Source: Lachnospiraceae bacterium
GTDB taxonomy: Bacteria; Bacillota; Clostridia; Lachnospirales; Lachnospiraceae
Assembly: GCA_900752065.1 (NCBI GenBank)
Contig: CAADTT010000009.1
Span: forward strand, 1-31,937
DNA length: 31,937 nucleotides
Direction: 5' to 3'
Positions 7,361 through 15,761 of this stretch are shown in pieces (within the stretch, counting starts at the first letter, position 1; every line of letters starts with the position of its first letter). A program made the translations under genes and the position numbers. The notes under the pieces are model-generated. The model was given only the letters and a program-made list of their open reading frames with translations, had not been told where the DNA came from and ran no database searches.

Positions 7361-7923
7361 CGTCAAAGGTATATGGGGAGGCGCTTTTTCAGGTAGCTGT
7401 GGAGGAGAACCGCATAGATGAGATGATGGAGGAGATCCGGACGGTCAGGGAGGCGCTGGAGGAAAACCGGGAGCTGTCCGTGCTGATGGAGCATCCGAAG
7501 ATCATCAAGGAGGAGAAGGTACATCTGATGGAGAGCTGCTTTAGGGGGCAGGTGTCCGATGATGTGACAGGATTTCTCACTGTGGTCGTGTCAAAGGGGC
7601 GCTTTCGGGAGCTTCCTGCGATTTTCGACTATTTGACGATGCGGATGAAGGAATATAAAAAGATCGGCGTCGTGACGGTGAAATCAGCCGTAGAGCTTCG
7701 CAGAGAACAGAAAGAGCGAATCCGGGAAAAACTTATGGCAACGACAGATTATAAGTCGCTGGAGATCACCTGGCAGGTGGAGGAAAGCCTGATCGGAGGG
7801 CTGGTCATCCGCATTGGAGACCGGGTGGTTGACAGCAGTTTGAAATATAAGCTGGAGCAGCTTACTGGCCGGCTTTTAAAAATTTCGTTAGATGAAGAGA
7901 AAGAAGGTGAAAGGGCCTCATGA
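7348..7923 (+). CDS. atpH: ATP synthase subunit delta
   Basis: The 191-residue cap of the F1 head, which attaches it to the b-subunit stalk. The N-terminal helical domain (about 1-105) opens with SKVYGEALFQVA, close to the usual YA.AL family start. The C-terminal part (about 120-175) has the conserved SLIGGLVIRIGDRVVDSSLKYKL, here cited only as the IGG..I..GD..D.S signature. It overlaps atpF by 13 bp and ends in an ATGA overlap with atpA. The modest ribosome binding site suggests reliance on coupling. Confidence 0.93.
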   Translation: MAKLASKVYGEALFQVAVEENRIDEMMEEIRTVREALEENRELSVLMEHPKIIKEEKVHLMESCFRGQVSDDVTGFLTVVVSKGRFRELPAIFDYLTMRMKEYKKIGVVTVKSAVELRREQKERIREKLMATTDYKSLEITWQVEESLIGGLVIRIGDRVVDSSLKYKLEQLTGRLLKISLDEEKEGERAS

Positions 7924-9428
7924 ATTTGAAACCAGAGGAAATAAGCTCTGTGATTAAAGAGCAGATCAAAAGATACTCCTCGAAAGTTTCCGTGGCAGAT
8001 GTGGGAACCGTCATCCAGGTGGCGGACGGTATCGCCAGAATCCATGGGCTGGAGAACGCCATGCAGGGAGAGCTTCTGGAATTTCCGGGAGAGGTACACG
8101 GCATGGTGCTGAATCTGGAGGAGGATAATGTGGGCGCCGTACTTCTGGGTGATACTTCCCGTATCAGTGAGGGAGATACGGTAAAGACCACAGGAACCGT
8201 GGTGGAGGTGCCGGTAGGAGATGCGATGCTTGGCAGGGTCGTCAATGCACTCGGTATGCCGATTGACGGCAAAGGCCCCATCCACACAGAGAAATACAGG
8301 AAGATCGAGAGGGTAGCTCCCGGTGTTATCACAAGAAAATCCGTGGATACCCCGCTTCAGACGGGTATCAAGGCGATTGACTCCATGGTGCCGATCGGAA
8401 GAGGACAGCGTGAGCTGATCATCGGTGACAGGCAGACCGGAAAAACGGCGATCGCCATCGATACGATCATCAATCAGAAGGGACAGGGCGTCTACTGTAT
8501 CTATGTGGCCATCGGCCAGAAGGCATCTACGGTGGCAGGTATTGTAAAGACCCTGACAGAATATGGAGCGATGGATTACACCACCGTGGTGGCATCCACA
8601 GCCAGCGAGCTGGCTCCGCTGCAGTATATTGCGCCTTATGCGGGCTGCGCGATCGGTGAGGAATGGATGGAACAGGGAAAGGACGTGCTGGTGATCTATG
8701 ACGATCTGTCCAAGCATGCCGCAGCTTACCGTACCCTGTCACTGCTGCTTCGCCGTCCGCCAGGACGTGAGGCTTATCCGGGAGATGTTTTCTACCTGCA
8801 CTCCAGACTGCTGGAGCGTGCGGCGAGGCTTTCCGATGAACTGGGCGGTGGTTCTCTGACGGCATTGCCGATCATTGAAACGCAGGCGGGTGATGTTTCC
8901 GCATACATTCCGACGAACGTGATCTCCATCACAGACGGTCAGATCTATCTGGAGACAGAGATGTTTAACTCCGGATTCCGCCCGGCGGTAAATGCGGGAC
9001 TTTCCGTATCGCGAGTGGGTGGTGCGGCGCAGATCAAGGCGATGAAGAAGATCGCAGCGCCGATCCGTGTGGAGCTGGCGCAGTACCGGGAGCTGGCGGC
9101 ATTCTCCCAGTTTGGATCTGAGCTGGATGCAGACACGAAGGAGAAGCTGGCACAGGGCGAAAGGCTCAAAGAAGTCTTAAAGCAGCCCCAGTATCAGCCG
9201 ATGCCGGTAGAATTCCAGGTCATTATCCTGTATGCGGCTACAAATAAGTATCTGCTTGATATTCCGACGGCGCAGATCCAGAGTTTTGAGAAGAAGCTTT
9301 TCGAGCATATTCAGACGAAGTATCCGGAAGTGCCTGAAAATATCCGTACAGAAAAGGTGATTTCCGAAGAGACGGAAAGCGCTCTTGTAAAGGCGATCGA
9401 AGAATGCAAAGCGGCATTTGGAAAGTAG
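7920..9428 (+). CDS. atpA: ATP synthase subunit alpha
   Basis: The non-catalytic nucleotide-binding subunit of the F1 hexamer. The 502-residue length is standard. The Walker A motif GDRQTGKT is at 169-176, and Walker B is in DVLVIYDDLSKHA. PGREAYPGDVFYLHSRLLER is the alpha signature. The N-terminal segment (1-25), which binds delta, precedes the beta barrel. It starts inside the atpH stop (ATGA), after GAAGGTG. It is followed by atpG after 17 bp. Confidence 0.98.
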   Translation: MNLKPEEISSVIKEQIKRYSSKVSVADVGTVIQVADGIARIHGLENAMQGELLEFPGEVHGMVLNLEEDNVGAVLLGDTSRISEGDTVKTTGTVVEVPVGDAMLGRVVNALGMPIDGKGPIHTEKYRKIERVAPGVITRKSVDTPLQTGIKAIDSMVPIGRGQRELIIGDRQTGKTAIAIDTIINQKGQGVYCIYVAIGQKASTVAGIVKTLTEYGAMDYTTVVASTASELAPLQYIAPYAGCAIGEEWMEQGKDVLVIYDDLSKHAAAYRTLSLLLRRPPGREAYPGDVFYLHSRLLERAARLSDELGGGSLTALPIIETQAGDVSAYIPTNVISITDGQIYLETEMFNSGFRPAVNAGLSVSRVGGAAQIKAMKKIAAPIRVELAQYRELAAFSQFGSELDADTKEKLAQGERLKEVLKQPQYQPMPVEFQVIILYAATNKYLLDIPTAQIQSFEKKLFEHIQTKYPEVPENIRTEKVISEETESALVKAIEECKAAFGK

Positions 9429-9445
9429 AAGAGGGGTGAGCGGAA

Positions 9446-10303
9446 ATGGCTTCTATGAGAGACATTCAGAGGCGGAAAAACAGTATCACCAGCACAAGCC
9501 AGATCACAAAGGCCATGAAGCTGGTTTCCACTGTAAAGCTTCAGAAGACAAAAGAGAGAGCGGAGAATTCCCGACCCTATTTTCAATATATGTATGATAC
9601 GGTGACTTCTATGCTGGCGCGTTCCGGCAATATCGACCATCCGTATCTGAAGCCTGGACAGTCCGGTAAGAAAGCGGTGATCGTTATCACCTCGAACAGA
9701 GGTCTGGCAGGCGGTTACAATTCCAACGTGACAAAGCTGATTATCGGCAGTGATCTGAAAAAAGAGGATGTCCTGCTCTATACGATTGGGCGTAAAGGAA
9801 GAGATGCGCTGGAAAAGCAGGGCTATCAGGTTTGTCAGGATCACAGTGATGTGATCAATTCTCCGCTGTTTTCTGATGCGAAGGAGATCGGAGGGCAGGT
9901 TCTGGAGGATTTTACGGAAGACCGGGTGGGGGAGATTTATCTCGCCTACACTTCCTTTAAAAATACCGTGGTACATGAACCGAAGCTGATCAAGCTGCTC
10001 CCCGTGGAGTTTTCCGAGCAGGAGCTGACGAAGGAGGAAGCGAGGACGCCGATGAACTATGAGCCGTCCGAGGAGGAGGCGCTGGATATTATTATACCGA
10101 AATATCTGACCAGTCTCCTGTACGGCGCGCTGGTAGAGGCGGCGGCCAGTGAAAACGGCGCCAGGATGCAGGCTATGGACTCGGCTACCAGCAATGCACA
10201 GGAGATGATCGACAAGCTGTCCTTACAGTATAACAGGGCACGGCAGGGTTCGATCACCCAGGAGCTGACAGAGATCATCGCCGGAGCAGAGGCAATCAGT
10301 TAG
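9446..10303 (+). CDS. atpG: ATP synthase subunit gamma
   Basis: The central rotating shaft of F1. The 285-residue protein has the two long terminal helices: the N-terminal block MRDIQRRKNSITSTSQITKAM, abbreviated here as DIQRR..SI..T.QITKAM, and the C-terminal AMDSATSNAQEMIDKL with NRARQGSITQELTEI. The middle Rossmann-like domain starts with the conserved SNRGLAGGYN. All are classical gamma features. The start follows AGGGGTGAG. It lies 17 bp after atpA and 22 bp before atpD. Confidence 0.97.
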   Translation: MASMRDIQRRKNSITSTSQITKAMKLVSTVKLQKTKERAENSRPYFQYMYDTVTSMLARSGNIDHPYLKPGQSGKKAVIVITSNRGLAGGYNSNVTKLIIGSDLKKEDVLLYTIGRKGRDALEKQGYQVCQDHSDVINSPLFSDAKEIGGQVLEDFTEDRVGEIYLAYTSFKNTVVHEPKLIKLLPVEFSEQELTKEEARTPMNYEPSEEEALDIIIPKYLTSLLYGALVEAAASENGARMQAMDSATSNAQEMIDKLSLQYNRARQGSITQELTEIIAGAEAIS

Positions 10304-10325
10304 GCGACTATAAAGGAGTAAAAAT

Positions 10326-11717
10326 ATGGCAGAACAAAATATAGGAAAGATCACCCAGGTCATTGGTGCGGTACTGGATATTAAGTTCACCAGCGGCAGG
10401 CTGCCAGCGATTTATGAGGCGATCCACATCCGGCAGAAGGATGGGGAAAGGCTGGTCGTGGAAGTGGCACAGCACCTGGGGGATGATACGGTGCGCTGCA
10501 TCGCCATGGGCTCCACCGACGGACTGGTGCGGGGCATGGAGGCAGAAGCGACCGGAGCGCCCATCAGCGTGCCGGTGGGAGAAAAGACTCTGGGACGTAT
10601 TTTCAATGTGACCGGCGATCCGATCGACAACAAAGAGGCGCCGAAGAATGTAGAGTATTTCCCAATCCACAGGAGTGCGCCTTCTTTTGAGGAGCAGTCC
10701 ACCTCCACAGAGATTCTGGAGACGGGAATCAAGGTCGTTGACCTGCTCTGTCCTTACCAGAAGGGCGGTAAGATCGGACTGTTCGGCGGTGCGGGAGTAG
10801 GAAAGACAGTTCTGATTCAGGAGCTGATTCGAAACATCGCCACAGAGCATGGCGGCTATTCCGTGTTTACCGGAGTAGGTGAGCGTACCCGTGAGGGAAA
10901 TGACCTGTACTATGAGATGACAGACTCAGGCGTTATCAATAAGACCACCATGGTATTCGGGCAGATGAACGAGCCGCCCGGAGCCAGAATGCGGGTGGGC
11001 CTGACAGGACTTACTATGGCGGAATATTTCCGTGACCAGGGCGGTAAGGATGTACTGCTCTTTATTGACAATATTTTCCGATTCACCCAGGCAGGTTCCG
11101 AGGTGTCCGCGCTCCTGGGACGTATGCCGTCAGCCGTTGGTTATCAGCCCACGCTGCAGACGGAGATGGGCGCCCTGCAGGAGCGTATCACTTCCACGAA
11201 GAACGGTTCTATTACTTCCGTTCAGGCGGTCTATGTGCCTGCGGATGACCTGACAGACCCGGCGCCTGCAACCACATTCGCACATTTGGATGCCACTACA
11301 GTACTTTCCCGTTCGATTGTGGAACTGGGTATCTACCCGGCGGTGGATCCGCTGGAGTCCACCTCCCGTATCCTTGACCCGCGTATCGTAGGCGAGGAGC
11401 ACTATGCGGTGGCCCGCGGCGTGCAGGAGATCCTGCAGAAATACAAGGAATTGCAGGATATTATTGCGATCCTGGGTATGGATGAGCTTTCCGAGGAGGA
11501 AAAACAGGTAGTAAGCCGTGCAAGAAAAATCCAGAGATTCCTTTCCCAGCCCTTCTTCGTGGCAGGGCAGTTCACGGGACTGGAGGGGCGGTACGTGCCT
11601 CTTTCTGAGACGATCCGTGGATTTAAGGAAATCCTTGAGGGCAAGCACGATGACATTCCAGAGAGTTACTTCCTGAATGCGGGTAGCATCGATGATGTGA
11701 CGGCACGCATGAAATAG
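10326..11717 (+). CDS. atpD: ATP synthase subunit beta
   Basis: The catalytic subunit of F1. Walker A (GGAGVGKT) is at 154-161. GVGERTREGND holds the catalytic glutamate near 187, and Walker B is in DVLLFIDNIFRFTQAGSEV. The DELSEEEKQVVSRARKIQRFLSQPF C-terminal region (quoted only as the DELSEEE element) interacts with gamma and epsilon. The length of 463 residues is standard. AAAGGAG lies 8 bp before the start. The gap to atpC is 10 bp. Confidence 0.98.
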   Translation: MAEQNIGKITQVIGAVLDIKFTSGRLPAIYEAIHIRQKDGERLVVEVAQHLGDDTVRCIAMGSTDGLVRGMEAEATGAPISVPVGEKTLGRIFNVTGDPIDNKEAPKNVEYFPIHRSAPSFEEQSTSTEILETGIKVVDLLCPYQKGGKIGLFGGAGVGKTVLIQELIRNIATEHGGYSVFTGVGERTREGNDLYYEMTDSGVINKTTMVFGQMNEPPGARMRVGLTGLTMAEYFRDQGGKDVLLFIDNIFRFTQAGSEVSALLGRMPSAVGYQPTLQTEMGALQERITSTKNGSITSVQAVYVPADDLTDPAPATTFAHLDATTVLSRSIVELGIYPAVDPLESTSRILDPRIVGEEHYAVARGVQEILQKYKELQDIIAILGMDELSEEEKQVVSRARKIQRFLSQPFFVAGQFTGLEGRYVPLSETIRGFKEILEGKHDDIPESYFLNAGSIDDVTARMK

Positions 11718-11727
11718 GAGGTGTGCG

Positions 11728-12144
11728 ATGGCAGCAGACAAATATTTTGAACTGGAGATCATCTGTCCTGACCGGATGTTTTTCCAGGGAAAGGCTACCA
11801 TGATCGAGCTGAATACCACGGAGGGGTTTGTGGGAATCTATAAACGTCACATTCCCATGACCATGATCCTGGAGCCCGGACTTGTTTACATTAAGGATGA
11901 GGAGGGACAGCGGGTAGCGGCTCTTCACGAGGGATTTATTGAGATCCTGCCGGAGAAGATCAGCATCATGGCGGAAGCCGCCGAGTGGCCGGAGGAGATC
12001 GACCTGAACCGTGCCGAGGAAGCGAAGGTCCGCGCCGAGAGGCGCATGCATATGCAGGACCCGAACATCAACCTGGCGCGTGCGGAGATGGCGCTGCACC
12101 GGGCGCTGACACGTATTGAGGCATCACATAAAAGAGGACAGTAA
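11728..12144 (+). CDS. atpC: ATP synthase subunit epsilon
   Basis: Couples and regulates rotation in F1. The 138-residue protein has the N-terminal beta sandwich (about 5-86, with FVGIYKRHIPM and GFIEILPEKISIMAE) and a C-terminal helical hairpin (about 90-135) rich in Glu, Arg and Ala, which can inhibit ATP hydrolysis in related enzymes. Its TAGGAGGTG ribosome binding site overlaps the atpD stop. It is the last gene of the operon; a strong terminator begins 9 bp after its stop. Confidence 0.95.
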   Translation: MAADKYFELEIICPDRMFFQGKATMIELNTTEGFVGIYKRHIPMTMILEPGLVYIKDEEGQRVAALHEGFIEILPEKISIMAEAAEWPEEIDLNRAEEAKVRAERRMHMQDPNINLARAEMALHRALTRIEASHKRGQ

Positions 12145-12152
12145 GAACGAGG

Positions 12153-12196
12153 AGTTCCCTGAACGCCTGTATGGGCGGGCAGGGAACTTTCTTTAT
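12153..12196 (+). terminator. Intrinsic terminator of the atp operon
   Basis: AGTTCCCTG pairs perfectly with CAGGGAACT. Inside the loop CGCC and GGCG can extend the pairing. TTTCTTTATT follows the stem. Confidence 0.85.
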
Positions 12197-12226
12197 TCGG
12201 CAGTCCTGTTTCTAAGATGCGGAGTA

Positions 12227-12775
12227 TCAACACCTGAAAAGCTGAAAGTTAAAATTGTGACGCCGGGCGGAGACGTCAGTTATTTTGTCTGTGTATTGCG
12301 ATTACAGAGTTATACATTGGAGGAGATATTTTCGAAGAATCTGTTGTTTTTGATTCCTTTTTATATATTTTCACACGAGAAGAAATTTAAGGTGTATAAT
12401 GAGGATGGAGAACAGCTTGCGGAACTTCAGGCAGAATACAGATATATAAAAAATCAGCTTGAAGTTCTCGTAATGCGGAAAATAATCAGTGAATATACAA
12501 AATGTACGCTGGTGGATATGCTAAATAAGGTTTTGGAGCATATTGCGGTTAAATATGAAAATGTGCGTGAAGGAGTGAAGGCTGTTATGGTGGGAAGAGT
12601 TCTTGAGTATGAGGCGAAGACGATTAAGAGAGAAGGGATCAGAGAAGGCAAGTTGGAGACGCTGCTCAGTTTGGTGTTCGATAACCTTCTCTCCGTGAAA
12701 GATGCATCCTTGCGTGCAAATCTCACAGAGGATGAATTTCGGCGAAAACTGGAGGAGTTTTCGAAACAGGATTAG
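12227..12775 (+). pseudogene. N-terminally truncated Rpn/PD-(D/E)XK-type remnant
   Basis: An open frame whose residues from about 12227 resemble the C-terminal half of Rpn-type, PD-(D/E)XK nuclease family transposase-like proteins. The QSYTLEEIFSKNLLFLIPFYI block, the later long helical part and the tail KREGIREGKLE with ANLTEDEFRRKLEEF are the clues. The N-terminal nuclease core with its catalytic Asp and Glu/Gln-x-Lys is missing. The open frame continues upstream to 12116 only by running through the atp terminator, so that part is not natural protein. No ribosome binding site precedes any early in-frame ATG. It is probably a decayed insertion between atpC and the ywmB-like gene. It is more A+T-rich than its neighbours. 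Confidence 0.6.
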
Positions 12776-12847
12776 AGAGCCTGACAGCTTGCAGGAGATG
12801 CAGCCGCCAAATGCCTGCGAGCAGTCCTCCGGCTTGCTGCCTGTGGG

Positions 12848-12910
12848 AATAAAATCCCTCAAACCGGTAATAATCCATATAAGATTAGGAACGGTTGGAG
12901 GGATTTTATT
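12848..12910 (+). promoter_or_regulatory. Long inverted repeat enclosing the ywmB ribosome binding site
   Basis: AATAAAATCCCTC (12848-12860) and GAGGGATTTTATT (12898-12910) are perfect 13-nt complements. AACCG/CGGTT extends the stem after one mismatch. The 3' arm contains the GGAGGG ribosome binding site and ends directly before the ATG at 12911. It could hide the ribosome binding site, or be an old terminator. Confidence 0.65.
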
Positions 12911-13648
12911 ATGCTGAGAAAAAGATGGCTGGTCGCTCTGTTTCTTCTGTGGTCGCTGGCGGTAAGCCAGTTGGTGCGGGGACACGAGGAGGAGCAGGAG
13001 AGAGTTGCGGAGGTGTTTGCCCAGGTGGGAGAACAGGAGCAAACGGGCGTGGTGGAGTATTACGGCACCTATGACGGGGAATATCTGGAGGACTCCGCGC
13101 GTGGGGAATTTTTGAAAAAAATTGCGAAGGAGCTTGGCATCACAGATCATATAGAGATATCCAGCACCAGCGAGGGAGGACGGGAGGAGACGAGGCTAAC
13201 CAAGGAGGGAAGCAATGCGGACACGGTGCTGCGGCTGCTCACTTCCACAGCGGAGGGTGAAAGAAAGCAGTATATGATCATAAATATCACCATGAAGGGC
13301 GACATGGAGAACGCCTATGCCTACCGGGAGAAGCTGAACGAGCTGTTAGAGCCCTACAGCGGCAGCAGCAAAAGCTCCGCAAATATCATCGGGACTTATG
13401 ACGGGAAGCTGTCTCTGGAGGAGAGAAATGAGATTGCGGACAGGCTGCTTGACGAGATGGATGCCAGGGTTGTTTCAGAAAGCCGGGAGATGCAGCTTTA
13501 CACGATCTACGGCTATACGCCCTGGATCGAGGATTATGAGATGCAGGAGGAAGAGCCTTTTAATGTGAATATTGCTATGTACTATAGCCAGGTGGATGAC
13601 AAAACCTATGTGTATGCGGCAGTTCCGGCGGTGGGGCTGGATTATTGA
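12911..13648 (+). CDS. ywmB: YwmB-like secreted or membrane-anchored protein
   Basis: A 245-residue protein with an N-terminal hydrophobic segment (about 6-22, RWLVALFLLWSLAVSQLV) that would act as a signal peptide or anchor. It is followed by an extracytoplasmic region of mixed alpha/beta character. Length, topology, the repeated YGTYDG/IGTYDG elements and the end YVYAAVPAVGLDY resemble the YwmB family (TATA-box-binding-like fold) of spore formers, whose function is poorly known. In Bacillus ywmB lies near the atp genes; here it also follows them, separated by the Rpn remnant. GGAGGG lies 8 bp upstream of the start, inside a long inverted repeat. It ends before a bidirectional terminator. 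Confidence 0.7.
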   Translation: MLRKRWLVALFLLWSLAVSQLVRGHEEEQERVAEVFAQVGEQEQTGVVEYYGTYDGEYLEDSARGEFLKKIAKELGITDHIEISSTSEGGREETRLTKEGSNADTVLRLLTSTAEGERKQYMIINITMKGDMENAYAYREKLNELLEPYSGSSKSSANIIGTYDGKLSLEERNEIADRLLDEMDARVVSESREMQLYTIYGYTPWIEDYEMQEEEPFNVNIAMYYSQVDDKTYVYAAVPAVGLDY

Positions 13649-13694
13649 TTTACTCTTCTTTTTTGAAAAAATTGGTGTGATTTTGTCAAAATTT

Positions 13695-13799
13695 AACCTC
13701 GAGCTGCGCAGCAGATATGAGGTTTTGGTAACAGGTCAGCTTGTCTGAACGGTTACAGGTTATGAGCAAGTAGCGAAGCGGATTGCGAATATCTGCTTG
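13695..13799. repeat. Cluster of three nested hairpins
   Basis: Three hairpins follow one another. The first is AACCTC..GAGGTT enclosing CTGC..GCAG (13695-13724). The second is GTAAC..GTTAC enclosing GTCAG..CTGAAC (13728-13756). The third is CAAGTAG..CTGCTTG with one G-T pair (13767-13799). No coding sense is visible. It looks like a structured intergenic element placed before the shared terminator. Confidence 0.5.
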
Positions 13800-13814
13800 A
13801 CATACAAAAGATAC

Positions 13815-13849
13815 AAAAACCCCAGGCAGATTCTGCAACTGGGGTTTTT
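13815..13849. terminator. Bidirectional terminator between ywmB and dnaB
   Basis: AAAAACCCCAG and CTGGGGTTTTT form a perfect 11-bp stem, with a GCAG/CTGC mini-stem in the loop. The A/T tracts serve both strands, so it can end both convergent units. Positions 13850-13926 hold nothing recognisable. Confidence 0.9.
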
Positions 13850-13926
13850 ATGTGTGGTGGCTGTGAATCATTCGGGATATATTTGAGAAGCCGTAACTGT
13901 TCCGTACCTTCACAGTCACGAGAAGC

Positions 13927-15255
13927 CTACTTCTGCATATTCGCAAATTTCGTATAATTCGGCAGCCATACCAGCTCCACGGTTCCGATGGGGCCGTTCC
14001 TCTGCTTCGCAATGATGATCTCCGCGATATTCTTCTTTTCGCTGTCCTTGTTGTAATAGTCGTCCCGGTAAATGAACATGACCACGTCCGCATCCTGCTC
14101 GATGGCTCCTGACTCACGCAGGTCGGAGAGCATGGGCCTGTGGTCGGGGCGCTGTTCTACCGCACGGCTGAGCTGGGAGAGGGCGATGACCGGGACATTC
14201 AGTTCACGGGCCACCTCTTTTAATGAGCGGGAGATATCGGAGATCTCCTGCTGGCGGGAGTCTGTCTTTTTGTTTCCTGTCATTAATTGCAGGTAGTCGA
14301 TGATGATGACACCCAGATTATGCTCCAGCTTATATTTCCGGCACTTGGAGCGCAGCTCCGTGACGGAGATGCCCGGCGTATCGTCGATGATGAGGTTTGA
14401 TTTGCCGATGATTCCGGCGCCCTCGATCAGCTTCGCCCAGTCTTCATCGCTCAGGTTTCCGGTCCGGATGGATTGGGAGTCTACTTTTGATTCCAGAGAG
14501 AACAGTCGGTTGACGAGCTGTTCCTTTGACATTTCCAGACTGAAGATCGCCACGGTCACATCGTTTTTAAATGCCATGTGCTGTGCGATATTCAGCACGA
14601 AAGCCGTCTTTCCCATAGAAGGACGGGCGGCGATCAGCACCAGATCGGAAGGCTGCATCCCGGAGGTTTTGTAGTCCAGATCCACAAAGCCTGTGGGGAT
14701 TCCCGTGACATTCCCTTTGTTCTTTGAGGCAAGCTCAATCTTATCCAGGGCGTTTAAGACCACATCCTTGATGGGAACGAAATCGCCGGAGGTACGCTTC
14801 TGGAGAAGATTGAATACCTTCTTTTCCGTGTCCTCCATGATATCATCCACCCGCTCCTTTGCCAGATAGCAGGTGTTGGCGATTTCCTCCGTGACCTTGA
14901 TCATCTTCCGCAGCATGGACTTTTCCTGGACGATCTGTGCGTAATACCGGATATTTGCCGAGGTGGGGACCGCATTCAGCAGATCCCTGGCAAATTCCAG
15001 GCTGCTGATCTCCGGGGGAACGTCCTTTTCCCGAAGTCTGTCCTGAAGGGTGATCAGGTCTGCCGGCTTTCCTTCGTTGTACAGTTCCAGCATGGCTTCG
15101 AACAGTATGCCGTACTGGTGCTGATAGAAATCCTCGCTGTCAATGATTTCTGAAGCGGCCATAATTGCCTCACGGTCCATCAGCATGGCGCCGAGGACAG
15201 ACTGCTCAGCCTCTACGCTGTGGGGCAGTACCCGCTTGATCAATGCTTCTTCCAT
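13927..15255 (-). CDS. dnaB: Replicative DNA helicase DnaB
   Basis: The hexameric helicase that unwinds DNA at the replication fork (called DnaC in Bacillus). The 442-residue protein has the N-terminal helical domain (about 8-110), starting PHSVEAEQSVLGAML, then a linker, then the RecA-like motor. Walker A is in AARPSMGKTAF (209-219), and Walker B has VIIIDYLQLM (Asp320). The ALSQLSRAVEQRP and SDLRESGAIEQDADVVMF motifs are also visible. It is last in the gdpP-rplI-dnaB operon, 23 bp after rplI. No intein or insertion is present. Confidence 0.98.
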   Translation of the reverse strand: MEEALIKRVLPHSVEAEQSVLGAMLMDREAIMAASEIIDSEDFYQHQYGILFEAMLELYNEGKPADLITLQDRLREKDVPPEISSLEFARDLLNAVPTSANIRYYAQIVQEKSMLRKMIKVTEEIANTCYLAKERVDDIMEDTEKKVFNLLQKRTSGDFVPIKDVVLNALDKIELASKNKGNVTGIPTGFVDLDYKTSGMQPSDLVLIAARPSMGKTAFVLNIAQHMAFKNDVTVAIFSLEMSKEQLVNRLFSLESKVDSQSIRTGNLSDEDWAKLIEGAGIIGKSNLIIDDTPGISVTELRSKCRKYKLEHNLGVIIIDYLQLMTGNKKTDSRQQEISDISRSLKEVARELNVPVIALSQLSRAVEQRPDHRPMLSDLRESGAIEQDADVVMFIYRDDYYNKDSEKKNIAEIIIAKQRNGPIGTVELVWLPNYTKFANMQK

Positions 15256-15278
15256 GAGTTCCTCCGTTCCTGCCAGAG

Positions 15279-15725
15279 TTAAGCCTCTTTGACAACAACC
15301 TTCAGCTCTGCCGTTACCTTCGGGTGCAGTTTGATGCCTACAGATGTAGTGCCCAGTGCTTTGATCGGTGTGGAGATCTGGATCTTCTTCTTATCCAGAT
15401 CATAGCCGAGCTGAGCCTTTGCAGCTTCTGCGATTTCCTTTGAGGAGATGGAGCCAAAGGTTTTTCCGCCTTCTCCCACCTTGATGGAAACCTGGATTTC
15501 CTTTGTGGCAATCTCCGCTGCAAAAGCCTTTGCGTTCGCCAGCGCTTCCTTCGCCTTCTTTTCTTCATGAGCTTTCTGAAGCTTCAGGTCGTTAATGTTT
15601 TTGGCAGTAGCTTCCAGCGCCAGCTTCTTTGGAAACAGTGCGTTTCTTGCGTAGCCGTCGCTTACGTTTACCATTTCACCCTTTTTACCGAGGGACTTTA
15701 CATCTTCTATCAAAATTACCTTCAT
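15279..15725 (-). CDS. rplI: 50S ribosomal protein L9
   Basis: Binds 23S rRNA near the L1 stalk and helps maintain reading frame. The product from ATG 15725 is 148 residues, starting MKVILIEDVKSLGKKGEMV. The N-terminal RNA-binding domain has the classical GYARNALFPKKLA motif; a long Lys/Glu/Ala linker helix and a C-terminal domain (about 75-148) follow. An in-frame ATG four codons upstream (15737) is rejected because GGAGGA, the ribosome binding site for 15725, would then be coding. It lies between gdpP and dnaB, a gene order seen widely in Firmicutes. Confidence 0.97.
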   Translation of the reverse strand: MKVILIEDVKSLGKKGEMVNVSDGYARNALFPKKLALEATAKNINDLKLQKAHEEKKAKEALANAKAFAAEIATKEIQVSIKVGEGGKTFGSISSKEIAEAAKAQLGYDLDKKKIQISTPIKALGTTSVGIKLHPKVTAELKVVVKEA

Positions 15726-15761
15726 AATATCCTCCATTCTGTCAGAAATTTGCCTGTCTGT

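Noticed and set aside
7749..8717. Long minus-strand open frame (322 codons) across atpH and atpA
   Set aside because: It is antisense to highly conserved genes and has no plausible protein features.
12116..12226. Upstream extension of the Rpn-like frame
   Set aside because: It overlaps atpC and crosses the atp terminator; protein similarity begins only near 12227.
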